Source: Thiobacillus sp.
GTDB taxonomy: Bacteria > Pseudomonadota > Gammaproteobacteria > Burkholderiales > Thiobacillaceae
Reading direction: 5' to 3'
Length of the DNA: 64,000 bases
NCBI GenBank assembly: GCA_030692355.1
Contig: JAUYCF010000042.1
Span: 1-64,000 of the forward strand
Under the pieces are notes generated by a model. That model saw only the letters and a program-made list of their open reading frames with translations, was not told the origin of the DNA and searched no databases. Made by a program: the position numbers and the translations under genes. Shown here one piece after another: positions 53,094 to 63,013 of the stretch. Numbering within the stretch: the stretch's first letter is position 1; each line of letters starts with the position of its first letter.

Positions 53094-54382
53094 GCCTGCT
53101 GAAGCCCACCCCCCAGGTCTGCAGCTGGACGCAGGCGCTCGACAATCCGCGCTCGCTCGCGACCTACGTCGCCCATGGCGGCTACCAGGCGCTGCGTCGC
53201 GTGATCACGGAAAATATTTCCGGCGACGCCATCATCGCCGAGCTCAAGACCAGCGCCCTGCGCGGACGCGGCGGCGCGGGTTTTCCCACCGGCCTCAAGT
53301 GGAGCTTCATGCCGCGCGCGTTTACCGGCGACAAGTACATCGTCTGCAACAGCGACGAGGGAGAGCCGGGCACCTTCAAGGACCGCGACATCCTGCGCTA
53401 CAACCCGCACCAGCTGATCGAGGGCATGGCGATCGCCGGCTACGTGATGGGCGCGCGCGTCGGCTACAACTACATCCATGGCGAGATTTTCGATTGCTAC
53501 CGGATCTTCGAGGCCGCGCTGCAGGAAGCGCGCGAAGCCGGCTATCTTGGCGACAAGCTGTTCGGCACCGACTTCTGCTTCCAGCTGCATGCGCACCACG
53601 GCTACGGCGCCTATATCTGCGGCGAGGAAACCGCGCTGCTGGAATCGATCGAAGGCAAGAAGGGCCAGCCGCGCTTCAAGCCGCCGTTCCCGGCGAGCTT
53701 CGGCCTGTACGGCAAACCGACCACTATCAACAACACCGAGACGCTGGCCTCGGTGCCGTGGATCATGCAGCACGGCGGCCAGGCATTCCTCGAGCTCGGC
53801 AAGCCCAACAACGGCGGCTCCAAGCTGTTTTCGGTTTCCGGGCACGTCAACAAGCCGGGCAACTACGAAGTACCGCTCGGCACGCCGTTTTCCGCACTGC
53901 TGGAGATGGCGGGCGGGGTGCGTAGCGGCCATAAATTGAAGGCCGTCATTCCGGGCGGGTCAAGCGCGCCGGTGCTGCCGGCCGACATCATGATGGGCTG
54001 CACCATGGACTTCGATTCCATCTCCAAGGCGGGCTCCATGCTGGGTTCCGGCGCGGTCATCGTGATGGACGAAACCGTGTGCATGGTGCGTGCGCTGGAG
54101 CGGCTATCCTATTTTTATTTCGAGGAATCGTGTGGCCAGTGCACGCCATGCCGCGAAGGCACCGGCTGGATGTATCGCGTGATTCACCGCATCGAACACG
54201 GACAGGGCCGGCCGGAAGACATCGATCTGCTCAACAGCGTGGCGGGACGCATAGGCGGCCATACCATTTGCGCACTGGGCGACGCAGCGGCACTGCCGGT
54301 GCAAAGCTTTCTCAAACATTTTGGCCATGAGTTCGAGCACCACATCGAACACAAGTGCTGCATGGCCGGAACGGAACAGTAA
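53090..54382 (+). CDS. nuoF: NADH-quinone oxidoreductase subunit F
   Basis: NuoF binds NADH and FMN and holds 4Fe-4S cluster N3. The 430-residue protein has the FMN/NADH glycine loops [15 protein letters not shown] and [17 protein letters not shown] and the cluster motif [15 protein letters not shown] plus a later cysteine in [12 protein letters not shown]. It overlaps nuoE and lies two bases before nuoG. Confidence 0.98.
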   Translation: MSLLKPTPQVCSWTQALDNPRSLATYVAHGGYQALRRVITENISGDAIIAELKTSALRGRGGAGFPTGLKWSFMPRAFTGDKYIVCNSDEGEPGTFKDRDILRYNPHQLIEGMAIAGYVMGARVGYNYIHGEIFDCYRIFEAALQEAREAGYLGDKLFGTDFCFQLHAHHGYGAYICGEETALLESIEGKKGQPRFKPPFPASFGLYGKPTTINNTETLASVPWIMQHGGQAFLELGKPNNGGSKLFSVSGHVNKPGNYEVPLGTPFSALLEMAGGVRSGHKLKAVIPGGSSAPVLPADIMMGCTMDFDSISKAGSMLGSGAVIVMDETVCMVRALERLSYFYFEESCGQCTPCREGTGWMYRVIHRIEHGQGRPEDIDLLNSVAGRIGGHTICALGDAAALPVQSFLKHFGHEFEHHIEHKCCMAGTEQ

Positions 54383-54384
54383 CC

Positions 54385-56760
54385 ATGGCTACGCTTAATA
54401 TCGAAATTGATGGCCGCGCGCTCCAGGTAGAAAGCGGCGACACCATCATGGATGCGGCGAACCAGGCCGGCATCGCGATCCCGCATTTCTGTTATCACAA
54501 GAAACTCTCCATCGCCGCCAGCTGCCGCATGTGTCTGGTGCAGGTGGAAAAGGCGCCCAAGCCCCTGCCGGCCTGCGCCACGCCGGTGACCGACGGCATG
54601 AAGGTGTACACCCGCTCGGAATACGCGATCAATGCGCAGAAAAGTGTGATGGAGTTTCTGCTCATCAACCATCCGCTCGACTGCCCGATCTGCGATCAGG
54701 GCGGCGAATGCACGCTGCAGGATATGGCGGTGGGCTATGGCGGCTCGTCGTCGCGCTACCAGGAAGTCAAGCGCGTGGTGCGCGACAAGAACCTCGGCTC
54801 GCTGATCGCTACCGACATGACGCGTTGCATCCATTGCAGCCGCTGCGTGCGCTTCGGGCAGGAAATCGCCGGCGTGATGGAACTTGGCATGGCAGGGCGC
54901 GGCGAGCACACCGAAGTGATGCCATTTCTGGAAAGCCAGGTGGCGTCCGAGTTGTCGGGCAACGTCATCGACCTGTGCCCGGTCGGCGCCTTGACCAGCA
55001 AGCCTTTCCGCTATAGCGCCCGCAGTTGGGAACTGTCGCGCCGCCCCTCGATCAGCCCGCACGACAGCCTGGGTTCCAATCTTGAAGTCCACGTCAAGGG
55101 CAACAAGGTGATGCGCGTGGTGCCGCGCGAGAACGAGGACGTCAACGAATGCTGGCTGGCCGACCGCGACCGTTTTTCCTACGAAGGCCTCAACACGGCC
55201 GAGCGACTGACCCTGCCGATGATCAAGCGAGACGGGCAGTGGACAGAAACTACCTGGCAGGCGGCGCTCGAATTTGTCGCGGGCAAGCTGAAGTCGATCC
55301 CGGCTGAGCAGATCGGCGCGCTGTCGACGCCGTATCGCCCGGCGGAAGAGCTCTTTCTGCTGCAAAAGCTGATGCGCGGCATGGGCAGCGGCAACGTCGA
55401 CCATCGCCTGCGGCAGTCGGACTTCTCGCTCGACGACAAGGCGCGCGGCGCTTTCTGGCTGGGCATGCCGGTGACCTACATGTCGCGCCTCAAGCGCATG
55501 CTGGTGGTGGGTTCCAACCTGCGCAAGGATCACCCGCTGATGGCGCACCGCATTCGGGAGTCGGTGCGCTGGTATGGCGAGCTCAACCTGATCAACGCGG
55601 CGGAAGACGAGTTCCTTGGCAAGGTGCACGCCAAGCGCATCGTCGCGCCGTCGCAGCTTGCCGGTGCACTGGCGGGGGTGTGCCGCGCACTGGCCGAACT
55701 GAAAAACCTGCCGGTGCCCGGCATCGCCGTTCACGGCATTGCCGACGACACCGCACGCAAGATTGCCGAGAGTATTTCGGGCGGCGGCCAGAACGCTTCA
55801 GGTGAAGAATCGCGCGCGGTTTTCCTCGGCAACATGGCGCAGCATCATCCCGCCTATTCGCAGATTCATGCGCTGGCACAGGAAGTGGCGAAGCTCGCAG
55901 GCGCCAGTTTTGGCGTGCTGGGCGAAGCGGCCAACAGCGTCGGCGCGGTGGCAGTCGGGGCGATTCCGGGGCGTGGGCCGCTGGGTCAGCCTGCGGTCAA
56001 GGGCCTGAATGCGCAACAGATGCTGGCCCAGCCTTTACGCGCCTATCTGCTGCTTGGGGTTGAAGCCGAACTCGACACCCACGACCCGGTGAGCGCGATG
56101 GCCAGTATCCAGGCGGCGGAATTCGTCGTGGTGATGTCGCCCTACAAGGGCAGGTCGCTCGACTACGCCGACGTGTTGCTGCCGATTGCGCCGTGGACCG
56201 AAACCTCGGGCACTTTCATCAACACCGAAGGCCGCGTGCAGAGCTTCAGCGCTGTGGTGAAACCGCTTGGCGAAGCTCGCCCGGCTTGGAAGGTGCTGCG
56301 TGTGCTGGGCAATCTGCTGGAACTGGCCGGGTTCGAGCATAACGATTCACAGGACGTACTGCGCGACGCGCTCGGCGATACGCCGATCGGCAGCGTCCAG
56401 GCTTTCCTCAATAATGAAATCAGCGGTGTGACCGTGACGCCGCCGCAGTTGAATGAAGGCTTGGAGCGCGTCGCCGAAGTGCCGATCTACCAGACCGATG
56501 CGGTGGTGCGCCGTTCGCCTTCGCTGCAGAAGACGCAGGACGCGGCGCTTCCGATGGCGCGCATGCACGGCCGGTTGATTGCGAAATTGGGGCTGGAAGA
56601 AAACGGCCTTGTCTCGGTGCGCCAGACCGCCAGTGCACTGACACTTAAAGTACAGCGTGACGATCTGCTGCCAGACAATTGCGTGCGCGTTCCCAGCGGC
56701 CATCCGCTGACGGCGGGCCTGGGGCCGATGTTCGGGCCGATCACTGCGGAGCTGGCGTGA
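54385..56760 (+). CDS. nuoG: NADH-quinone oxidoreductase subunit G
   Basis: NuoG is the large iron-sulfur subunit of the complex I NADH module. The 791-residue protein has a ferredoxin-like 2Fe-2S domain ([15 protein letters not shown]), the His-Cys3 cluster region [14 protein letters not shown], a 4Fe-4S pair ([27 protein letters not shown]) and a C-terminal molybdopterin-oxidoreductase-like domain. The track start is ten codons early; [14 protein letters not shown] after AACC is the family start. It shares one base with nuoH. Confidence 0.97.
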   Translation: MATLNIEIDGRALQVESGDTIMDAANQAGIAIPHFCYHKKLSIAASCRMCLVQVEKAPKPLPACATPVTDGMKVYTRSEYAINAQKSVMEFLLINHPLDCPICDQGGECTLQDMAVGYGGSSSRYQEVKRVVRDKNLGSLIATDMTRCIHCSRCVRFGQEIAGVMELGMAGRGEHTEVMPFLESQVASELSGNVIDLCPVGALTSKPFRYSARSWELSRRPSISPHDSLGSNLEVHVKGNKVMRVVPRENEDVNECWLADRDRFSYEGLNTAERLTLPMIKRDGQWTETTWQAALEFVAGKLKSIPAEQIGALSTPYRPAEELFLLQKLMRGMGSGNVDHRLRQSDFSLDDKARGAFWLGMPVTYMSRLKRMLVVGSNLRKDHPLMAHRIRESVRWYGELNLINAAEDEFLGKVHAKRIVAPSQLAGALAGVCRALAELKNLPVPGIAVHGIADDTARKIAESISGGGQNASGEESRAVFLGNMAQHHPAYSQIHALAQEVAKLAGASFGVLGEAANSVGAVAVGAIPGRGPLGQPAVKGLNAQQMLAQPLRAYLLLGVEAELDTHDPVSAMASIQAAEFVVVMSPYKGRSLDYADVLLPIAPWTETSGTFINTEGRVQSFSAVVKPLGEARPAWKVLRVLGNLLELAGFEHNDSQDVLRDALGDTPIGSVQAFLNNEISGVTVTPPQLNEGLERVAEVPIYQTDAVVRRSPSLQKTQDAALPMARMHGRLIAKLGLEENGLVSVRQTASALTLKVQRDDLLPDNCVRVPSGHPLTAGLGPMFGPITAELA

Positions 56761-57791
56761 TGGAGGCTGGACTCATGGAGAGCGCGGGCATGGACTGGGC
56801 TGCCGTCCAGACAGTCGTCTGGACGCTGGTCAAAATCATGGCACTGGTGGTGCCACTGATGCTGGGCGTGGCCTATCTGACCTACGCCGAACGGAAAGTC
56901 ATCGGCTGGATGCAGGTGCGCATCGGCCCCAATCGCGTGGGTTTCCAGGGCCTGCTGCAGCCGATCGCCGATGCGGTGAAGCTGATGATGAAGGAAATCA
57001 TCATTCCTGCCGGCGCCAACCGCGGGCTGTTCATTCTCGGCCCCATTCTCGCCATCGCGCCCGCGCTGGCGGCATGGGCGGTGATTCCGTTCACCGACAC
57101 GCTGGTGCTGGCCAATATCAATGCCGGCCTGTTGTACGTGATGGCGATCACCTCGATGGGGGTGTATGGCGTCATCATCGCGGGCTGGGCGTCCAACTCC
57201 AAATACGCCTTCCTTGGCGCGATGCGCTCGGCGGCGCAGATCGTATCGTATGAAATCGCCATGGGCTTCGCGCTGGTCGGCGTACTGATGGCGGCGCAGT
57301 CGCTCAACCTCATCGACATCGTGCAGGGCCAGGCGGGCGGGCTGCACCAGTGGTACATCTGGCCGCTGTTCCCGCTGTTCGTGGTGTACCTGATTGCCGG
57401 TGTGGCCGAAACCAACCGTGCGCCGTTTGACGTCGCCGAGGGCGAATCCGAGATCGTCGCCGGTTTCCATGTGGAATATTCCGGCATGGCGTTCGCCGTG
57501 TTCTTCCTCGCCGAATACGCCAACATGATCCTGATCGCCGCACTGACCACGCTGATGTTCCTCGGCGGCTGGCTGTCACCGGTTGGCTTTCTGCCCGATG
57601 GCATCGTCTGGTGGCTGGCGAAGACCGGCTTCGTGCTGTTCCTGTTCCTCTGGTTTCGCGCCACCTTCCCGCGCTACCGCTACGACCAGATCATGCGTCT
57701 GGGCTGGAAGGTCTTCATTCCCATCACCATCGTCTGGATCGTCGTCGTCGGCGGCATGATGCAGACGCCGTATGGTTATCTCTTCCATTGA
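56760..57791 (+). CDS. nuoH: NADH-quinone oxidoreductase subunit H
   Basis: NuoH is a membrane subunit joining the quinone site to the proton-pumping arm. The 343-residue protein has about eight helices and the motifs [31 protein letters not shown] and [27 protein letters not shown]. The track ORF starts 27 codons upstream in nuoG; the ATG overlapping the nuoG TGA is the coupled start, though a second Met lies five codons on. Confidence 0.96.
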   Translation: MEAGLMESAGMDWAAVQTVVWTLVKIMALVVPLMLGVAYLTYAERKVIGWMQVRIGPNRVGFQGLLQPIADAVKLMMKEIIIPAGANRGLFILGPILAIAPALAAWAVIPFTDTLVLANINAGLLYVMAITSMGVYGVIIAGWASNSKYAFLGAMRSAAQIVSYEIAMGFALVGVLMAAQSLNLIDIVQGQAGGLHQWYIWPLFPLFVVYLIAGVAETNRAPFDVAEGESEIVAGFHVEYSGMAFAVFFLAEYANMILIAALTTLMFLGGWLSPVGFLPDGIVWWLAKTGFVLFLFLWFRATFPRYRYDQIMRLGWKVFIPITIVWIVVVGGMMQTPYGYLFH

Positions 57792-57798
57792 GCGCGTC

Positions 57799-58287
57799 AT
57801 GAAACGGATCATGAATTTCTTTGGCAGCCTGCTCCTGATCGAACTGCTGCGCGGCATGATGCTCACCGGGCGTCACCTGTTCGCGCGCAAGATCACGGTG
57901 CAGTACCCGGAAGAAAAAACCCCCCAATCGCCCCGTTTTCGAGGCCTGCACGCCTTGCGCCGCTATCCCAACGGCGAGGAGCGCTGCATCGCGTGCAAGC
58001 TGTGCGAAGCGGTGTGTCCGGCGCTTGCCATCACCATCGAATCGGAACAGCGCGATGACGGCACCCGCCGCACAACACGCTACGACATCGATCTCACCAA
58101 ATGCATTTTCTGCGGCTTCTGCGAGGAATCCTGCCCGGTCGACTCCATCGTCGAAACCCGCCTCTTTGAATACCATGGCGAAAAACGCGGCGATCTCTAC
58201 TACACCAAGCCGATGCTGCTCGCGATCGGCGATCAGCATGAAGAGCAGATCGCGAAAGACCGCGCGACCGACGCGAAGTTTCGATAG
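57799..58287 (+). CDS. nuoI: NADH-quinone oxidoreductase subunit I
   Basis: NuoI carries two 4Fe-4S clusters (N6a, N6b) linking NuoG to NuoB. The 162-residue protein has both motifs, [12 protein letters not shown] and [12 protein letters not shown]. The track start is nine codons early; [12 protein letters not shown] is the family-like start. A 195-base gap holding a palindromic repeat follows, unusual in this otherwise compact operon. Confidence 0.97.
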   Translation: MKRIMNFFGSLLLIELLRGMMLTGRHLFARKITVQYPEEKTPQSPRFRGLHALRRYPNGEERCIACKLCEAVCPALAITIESEQRDDGTRRTTRYDIDLTKCIFCGFCEESCPVDSIVETRLFEYHGEKRGDLYYTKPMLLAIGDQHEEQIAKDRATDAKFR

Positions 58288-58310
58288 GCACGCGGAGCGC
58301 GCCCGTGAGC

Positions 58311-58479
58311 CAGGGGTTAGGAAACAGGAATTAGGGGAGGTGCGCTGCGCTGCGCGCGCCACTTGATTGAACAACACGACGTACGGATGAAAAGAGAGGC
58401 AGGCAAACGGAAATCTGGTATCAGGCACTAGCGGTGGATAGTCATCCCTAGCCCCTAACCCCTAACTCCTAGCCCCTAG
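58311..58479. repeat. TAGGGG-type inverted repeat between nuoI and nuoJ
   Basis: CAGGGGTTAGGAAACAGGAATTAGGGG on the left is an imperfect inverse of CCTAGCCCCTAACCCCTAACTCCTAGCCCCTAG on the right, about 110 bases apart. The right arm is itself a tandem of CCCCTAA/G units. It almost fills the nuoI-nuoJ interval; nothing coding is seen in it. Confidence 0.7.
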
Positions 58480-58482
58480 AAC

Positions 58483-59121
58483 ATGAGCTACACAACCGCA
58501 ATTTTCTACTTCTTCGCCGCCATCCTGGTGTTTGCCGGATTGCGCGTCATTACCGCGCGCAACCCGGTGCATGCCGCACTGTTCCTGGTGCTGGCCTTCT
58601 TCACTGCGGCGGGTCTGTGGATGCTGCTGGAGGCCGAATTTCTCGCCATCACCCTGGTGCTGGTTTACGTCGGTGCGGTGATGGTGCTGTTCCTGTTCGT
58701 GGTGATGATGCTCGACATCAACCTCGATAAATTGCGGGAAGGCTTCTGGAATTACGCGCCGCTGGCAGGCTTCGTCTCGGTTCTGCTGGTGATCGAAATG
58801 GCGCTGATCCTCGGCAGTCGCCACTTCGGGCTCGACGTGATGGCCGCCCCCGCGCCGCACCCGGCGGACTACAGCAACACCAAGGAACTCGGCCGACTGA
58901 TTTATACCGATTACGTTTATGCGTTCGAACTGGCCGCGGTGATCCTGCTGGTGGCGATCGTCGCCGCGATTGCCCTGACGCTGCGCCGCCGCAAGGATAG
59001 CAAGTACATCGATCCCGCCGAGCAGGTGAAGGTCAAGCGCAATGACCGCCTGCGCATCGTCAAGATGGGCGCGGTGAAGCGTGAGGTGTCAGGAGTGAGG
59101 GGAGAGGAGAAAAACCCATGA
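58483..59121 (+). CDS. nuoJ: NADH-quinone oxidoreductase subunit J
   Basis: NuoJ is a membrane subunit of complex I. The 212-residue protein has five helices and the motifs [22 protein letters not shown] and [25 protein letters not shown]. The last dozen residues (about R200 to P212, [13 protein letters not shown]) are encoded by the left arm of a GTGAGG-type palindromic repeat, so the natural C-terminus probably ended near VKMGAVK. The ATG immediately follows the TAGGGG repeat. Confidence 0.95.
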   Translation: MSYTTAIFYFFAAILVFAGLRVITARNPVHAALFLVLAFFTAAGLWMLLEAEFLAITLVLVYVGAVMVLFLFVVMMLDINLDKLREGFWNYAPLAGFVSVLLVIEMALILGSRHFGLDVMAAPAPHPADYSNTKELGRLIYTDYVYAFELAAVILLVAIVAAIALTLRRRKDSKYIDPAEQVKVKRNDRLRIVKMGAVKREVSGVRGEEKNP

Positions 59122-59165
59122 CTTGCCACGATTTCGCACCTCACGCCTTCCCCCTCACACCTCAC
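59081..59165. repeat. GTGAGG-type inverted repeat at the end of nuoJ
   Basis: GTGAGGTGTCAGGAGTGAGGGG and CCTTCCCCCTCACACCTCAC are imperfect inverse copies (nine exact terminal bases) separated by about 31 bases. The left arm is coding for the NuoJ tail; the right arm lies before the nuoK ribosome-binding site. Confidence 0.7.
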
Positions 59166-59185
59166 CGCTCCGAAGGAGCGCTCGC

Positions 59186-59491
59186 ATGATTTCCTTATCG
59201 CATTTCCTGGTGCTGGGCGGCGTTCTGTTCGCCATCAGCGTGCTGGGCATCTTCCTCAATCGCAAGAATGTCATCATCCTCCTGATGGCGATTGAGTTGA
59301 TGCTGCTCGCGGTGAATATGAATTTCATCGCGTTTTCGCATTACCTCGGCGACATCCATGGCCAGATATTCGTCTTCTTCATCCTCACCGTCGCCGCCGC
59401 GGAATCGGCCATCGGCCTGGCAATCCTGGTGGTGCTGTTCCGCAACCTGCGCACGATCAACGTCGATGACCTCGACCATCTGAAAGGCTGA
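59186..59491 (+). CDS. nuoK: NADH-quinone oxidoreductase subunit K
   Basis: NuoK is a three-helix membrane subunit of complex I. The 101-residue protein has the conserved glutamate in [19 protein letters not shown] and [18 protein letters not shown]. The track start is 21 codons early; the ATG giving [15 protein letters not shown] has AAGGAG seven bases upstream. It overlaps nuoL by one base. Confidence 0.97.
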   Translation: MISLSHFLVLGGVLFAISVLGIFLNRKNVIILLMAIELMLLAVNMNFIAFSHYLGDIHGQIFVFFILTVAAAESAIGLAILVVLFRNLRTINVDDLDHLKG

Positions 59492-61494
59492 TGACGATGG
59501 ACATGCAGACGCTCTATCTGATCGTGCCGCTTGCGCCCTTGTTCGGCGCGATCGTTGCTGGCTTGTTCGGCAAGCTGGTCGGTCGCACCGGCGCCCATGT
59601 CGTCACCATCGCCGGCGTGGCGGTGTCGCTGATCGCCTCGGTGCTGGTGTTCCAGGACGTGCTGGCAGGCCACACCTTCAACGGCACCGTCTACACCTGG
59701 ATGGTGCTGGGTGACCTGCGTTTCGAGGTCGGTTTCCTGATCGATGCGCTGACGGTCATGATGATGCTGGTCGTCACCTTCGTCTCGCTGATGGTGCACA
59801 TCTACACCATCGGCTACATGCAGGACGACCCGGGCTACCAGCGCTTCTTCAGCTACATCTCGCTGTTCACCTTCTCGATGCTGATGCTGGTGATGAGCAA
59901 CAACTTCCTGCAGTTGTTCTTCGGCTGGGAAGCGGTCGGCCTGGTGTCCTATCTGCTGATCGGCTTCTGGTACAACAAGGAAACAGCGATCTACGCCAAC
60001 CTGAAAGCCTTCCTGGTAAACCGCGTCGGCGACTTCGGCTTCATCCTCGGCATCGGCCTGGTGCTGGCCCATTTCGGCTCGCTCGATTACGCCACCGTGT
60101 TCGCCATGGCACCGTCGCTCGCCAACGAGACCATCACGCTCTGGCCCGACACGCCGTGGATGCTGATGACGGTGATCGGCATCCTCCTGTTCATCGGCGC
60201 GATGGGCAAGTCGGCGCAGTTCCCGCTGCACGTCTGGCTGCCTGACTCGATGGAAGGCCCGACGCCGATTTCCGCGCTGATCCACGCGGCGACGATGGTG
60301 ACCGCCGGCATCTTCATGGTCGCACGGATGTCGCCGCTGTATGAGCTGTCCGACGTGGCGCTCTCCTTCATCATGGTGATCGGCGCGATCACCGCGCTGT
60401 TCATGGGCTTTCTCGGCATCGTGCAGAACGACATCAAGCGCGTGGTGGCGTATTCCACCCTGTCGCAGCTGGGCTACATGACGGTCGCGCTCGGCGCCTC
60501 GGCCTACTCGGTCGCGGTGTTCCACCTGATGACGCACGCCTTCTTCAAGGCGCTGCTGTTTCTTGCCGCAGGCAGCGTCATCATCGCCATGCACCACAAC
60601 CAGGACATCCGCTACATGGGCGGCCTGAAGAAGTACATGCCGATCACCTGGATTACCTCGCTGATCGGTTCGCTGGCGCTGATCGGCACCCCCTTCCTGT
60701 CGGGCTTCTATTCCAAGGAAACCATCATCGAGGCGGTCAAGCTGTCACATCTGCCGGTGGCCGACCTCGCCTACTGGGCGGTGCTGATCGGCGTGTTCGT
60801 CACCGCCTTCTATTCCTTCCGCATGTATTTCCTGGTGTTCCACGGCAAGGAGCGTTTCCATCAGGGGCACGCCCACGGCAACGAACCGGATGCGCATCAC
60901 GATGAGCACCATGGCGGCACGCCGCATGAAACCCCATGGGTCATCACCGGCCCCTTGCTGGCGCTGGCGCTGCCTTCGCTGGCGATTGGCTACATGACGA
61001 TCGAGCCCATGCTGTATGGCGACTTTTTCGGCAGCGCGATCTACGTTGCCGACCGTCATCCGGTCATGAACGAACTCAACCTGCATTTCCACGGCGCGGC
61101 TGCGATGGGGCTGCACGCGGTGATGACGCTGCCGTTCTGGCTGGCGGTAGCGGGCGTGGGATTGTCGGCGTTCTTCTATCTCAAGCGCCCGGATATTCCT
61201 GCTGCGATTGCGCAGCGGTTCAAGTTCCTGCATCAAATGCTGCTCAATAAGTACTGGTTCGACGAGTTCTACAGTTGGGTGTTTGCCAAGGGCGCGCGCG
61301 CACTGGGCGCCAGCCTGTGGCGGCGCGGCGACCAGAATGTGATCGATGGCTTTTTCATCAACGGGACGGCGCACATGGTCGAGCGCCTGTCGCGCCTGCT
61401 CAGGGCCTTCCAGTCCGGCTACATCTACCACTACGCCTTTGCCATGCTGATCGGGGTGTTTGCCCTGGTGACGTGGTTCGCGCGACTCAACTAG
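59491..61494 (+). CDS. nuoL: NADH-quinone oxidoreductase subunit L
   Basis: NuoL is the distal proton-pumping antiporter-like subunit with the long lateral helix. The 667-residue protein has about 16 helices, the motif GWEAVGLVSYLLIGFW with key glutamate, the lysine region MGKSAQFPLHVWLPDSMEGPTPISALIHAATMVTAG, and a histidine-rich loop HQGHAHGNEPDAHHDEHH near residue 460. The ATG may be at 59491 or two codons later. nuoM follows after 19 bases. Confidence 0.97.
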   Translation: MTMDMQTLYLIVPLAPLFGAIVAGLFGKLVGRTGAHVVTIAGVAVSLIASVLVFQDVLAGHTFNGTVYTWMVLGDLRFEVGFLIDALTVMMMLVVTFVSLMVHIYTIGYMQDDPGYQRFFSYISLFTFSMLMLVMSNNFLQLFFGWEAVGLVSYLLIGFWYNKETAIYANLKAFLVNRVGDFGFILGIGLVLAHFGSLDYATVFAMAPSLANETITLWPDTPWMLMTVIGILLFIGAMGKSAQFPLHVWLPDSMEGPTPISALIHAATMVTAGIFMVARMSPLYELSDVALSFIMVIGAITALFMGFLGIVQNDIKRVVAYSTLSQLGYMTVALGASAYSVAVFHLMTHAFFKALLFLAAGSVIIAMHHNQDIRYMGGLKKYMPITWITSLIGSLALIGTPFLSGFYSKETIIEAVKLSHLPVADLAYWAVLIGVFVTAFYSFRMYFLVFHGKERFHQGHAHGNEPDAHHDEHHGGTPHETPWVITGPLLALALPSLAIGYMTIEPMLYGDFFGSAIYVADRHPVMNELNLHFHGAAAMGLHAVMTLPFWLAVAGVGLSAFFYLKRPDIPAAIAQRFKFLHQMLLNKYWFDEFYSWVFAKGARALGASLWRRGDQNVIDGFFINGTAHMVERLSRLLRAFQSGYIYHYAFAMLIGVFALVTWFARLN

Positions 61495-61513
61495 ACGTGC
61501 CTAACTAAAAATC

Positions 61514-63004
61514 ATGCCCATGTTTGGACAATCGATTCTCTCCCTCGTCATCTGGGTCCCGATTCTGGCCGGGGTGGCGGTGCTCGCCACCGGCTCCGAC
61601 CGCAACGCCACGCTGGCGCGCTGGATTGCGCTTGCCGGTGCATTGCTGGGGCTTGCCGTCGCGATTCCGCTGGTCACCGGCTTCGACACCGGCACCTCGG
61701 CGATGCAGTTCGTCGAGAAGGCCACCTGGATCCCGGCGTTCAACATCCACTATCACCTCGGCGTAGACGGCATTTCCATGCCGCTGATCCTGTTGAACAG
61801 CTTCATCACCGTGCTGGTGGTCATCGCCGGCTGGCGGGTGATCCAGGACAAGGTCGCGCAGTACATGGCGGCCTTCCTCATCATGTCCGGCCTCATAAAC
61901 GGCGTGTTCGCCTCGCTCGACGGCATCCTGTTCTATGTCTTCTTCGAAGGCATGCTGATCCCGCTGTACCTGATCGTCGGCGTGTGGGGCGGACCGAACC
62001 GCGTCTATGCCGCGTTCAAATTCTTCCTCTACACCCTGCTCGGTTCGCTGCTGATGCTGGTGTCGATGATCTACCTGTATTTCCAGTCGGGCGGCAGCTT
62101 CGACATCCAGACCTGGCACACCACCACGCTCGGGATGACGGCGCAGACGCTGATGTTCTTCGCCTTCCTGCTGGCCTTCGGCGTCAAGGTGCCGATGTGG
62201 CCGGTGCACACCTGGCTGCCGGACGCCCACGTCGAGGCGCCTACCGGCGGCTCGGTGGTGCTGGCGGCGATCACGCTGAAAGTCGGCGCCTACGGCTTCC
62301 TGCGCTTCATCCTGCCGATCCTTCCCGATGCCAGTGCGGAATATGCCTGGTTCGTCATCGCCCTGTCGCTGATCGCCGTCGCCTACATTGGCCTGGTCGC
62401 GCTGGCGCAGTCCGACATGAAGAAGCTCATCGCCTATTCGTCGATTGCGCACATGGGCTTCGTCACCCTCGGCTTCTTCATGTTCAGCCCGCTTGGCGTT
62501 GAAGGCGGCTTGGTGCAGATGATTTCGCACGGCTTCGTCTCGGCGGCGCTGTTCCTATGCATCGGCGTCATGTACGACCGCCTGCATTCGCGCCAGATCA
62601 AGGATTACGGCGGCCTGGTCAACAGGATGCCGCTGTTCGCCGCCTTCTTCATGCTGTTCGCCATGGCCAACGCCGGCTTGCCCGCCACCAGCGGCTTTGT
62701 CGGCGAGTTCATGGTCATCATGGCCGCAGCGAAGGTCAATTTCTGGTTCGCCTTCGTCGCCGCCACCACGCTCATCCTCGGTGCGGCCTACACGCTGTGG
62801 ATGTACAAGCGCGTCGTGTTCGGCGAGGTCACCAACCCGCGCGTCGAGGAATTGACCGACATCAACGCGCGCGAAATCCTGCTGCTCGGCGTGCTCGCCG
62901 TCTGCGTGCTGGCCATGGGCCTGTATCCCAAGCCGTTCACTGACATCATGCACGTGTCGGTGGTCGACCTGTTGGCGCACGTCGCCCAAAGCAAACTGCC
63001 TTAA
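61514..63004 (+). CDS. nuoM: NADH-quinone oxidoreductase subunit M
   Basis: NuoM is an antiporter-like proton-pumping subunit of complex I. The 496-residue protein has about 14 helices and the motifs YHLGVDGISMPLILLN, FFEGMLIPLYLIVGVWGG, FGVKVPMWPVHTWLPDAHVEAPTGGSVVLAAITLKVG and LIAYSSIAHMGFV. It is of normal length and lies between nuoL and nuoN. Confidence 0.97.
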   Translation: MPMFGQSILSLVIWVPILAGVAVLATGSDRNATLARWIALAGALLGLAVAIPLVTGFDTGTSAMQFVEKATWIPAFNIHYHLGVDGISMPLILLNSFITVLVVIAGWRVIQDKVAQYMAAFLIMSGLINGVFASLDGILFYVFFEGMLIPLYLIVGVWGGPNRVYAAFKFFLYTLLGSLLMLVSMIYLYFQSGGSFDIQTWHTTTLGMTAQTLMFFAFLLAFGVKVPMWPVHTWLPDAHVEAPTGGSVVLAAITLKVGAYGFLRFILPILPDASAEYAWFVIALSLIAVAYIGLVALAQSDMKKLIAYSSIAHMGFVTLGFFMFSPLGVEGGLVQMISHGFVSAALFLCIGVMYDRLHSRQIKDYGGLVNRMPLFAAFFMLFAMANAGLPATSGFVGEFMVIMAAAKVNFWFAFVAATTLILGAAYTLWMYKRVVFGEVTNPRVEELTDINAREILLLGVLAVCVLAMGLYPKPFTDIMHVSVVDLLAHVAQSKLP

Positions 63005-63013
63005 GGTTCCAAG

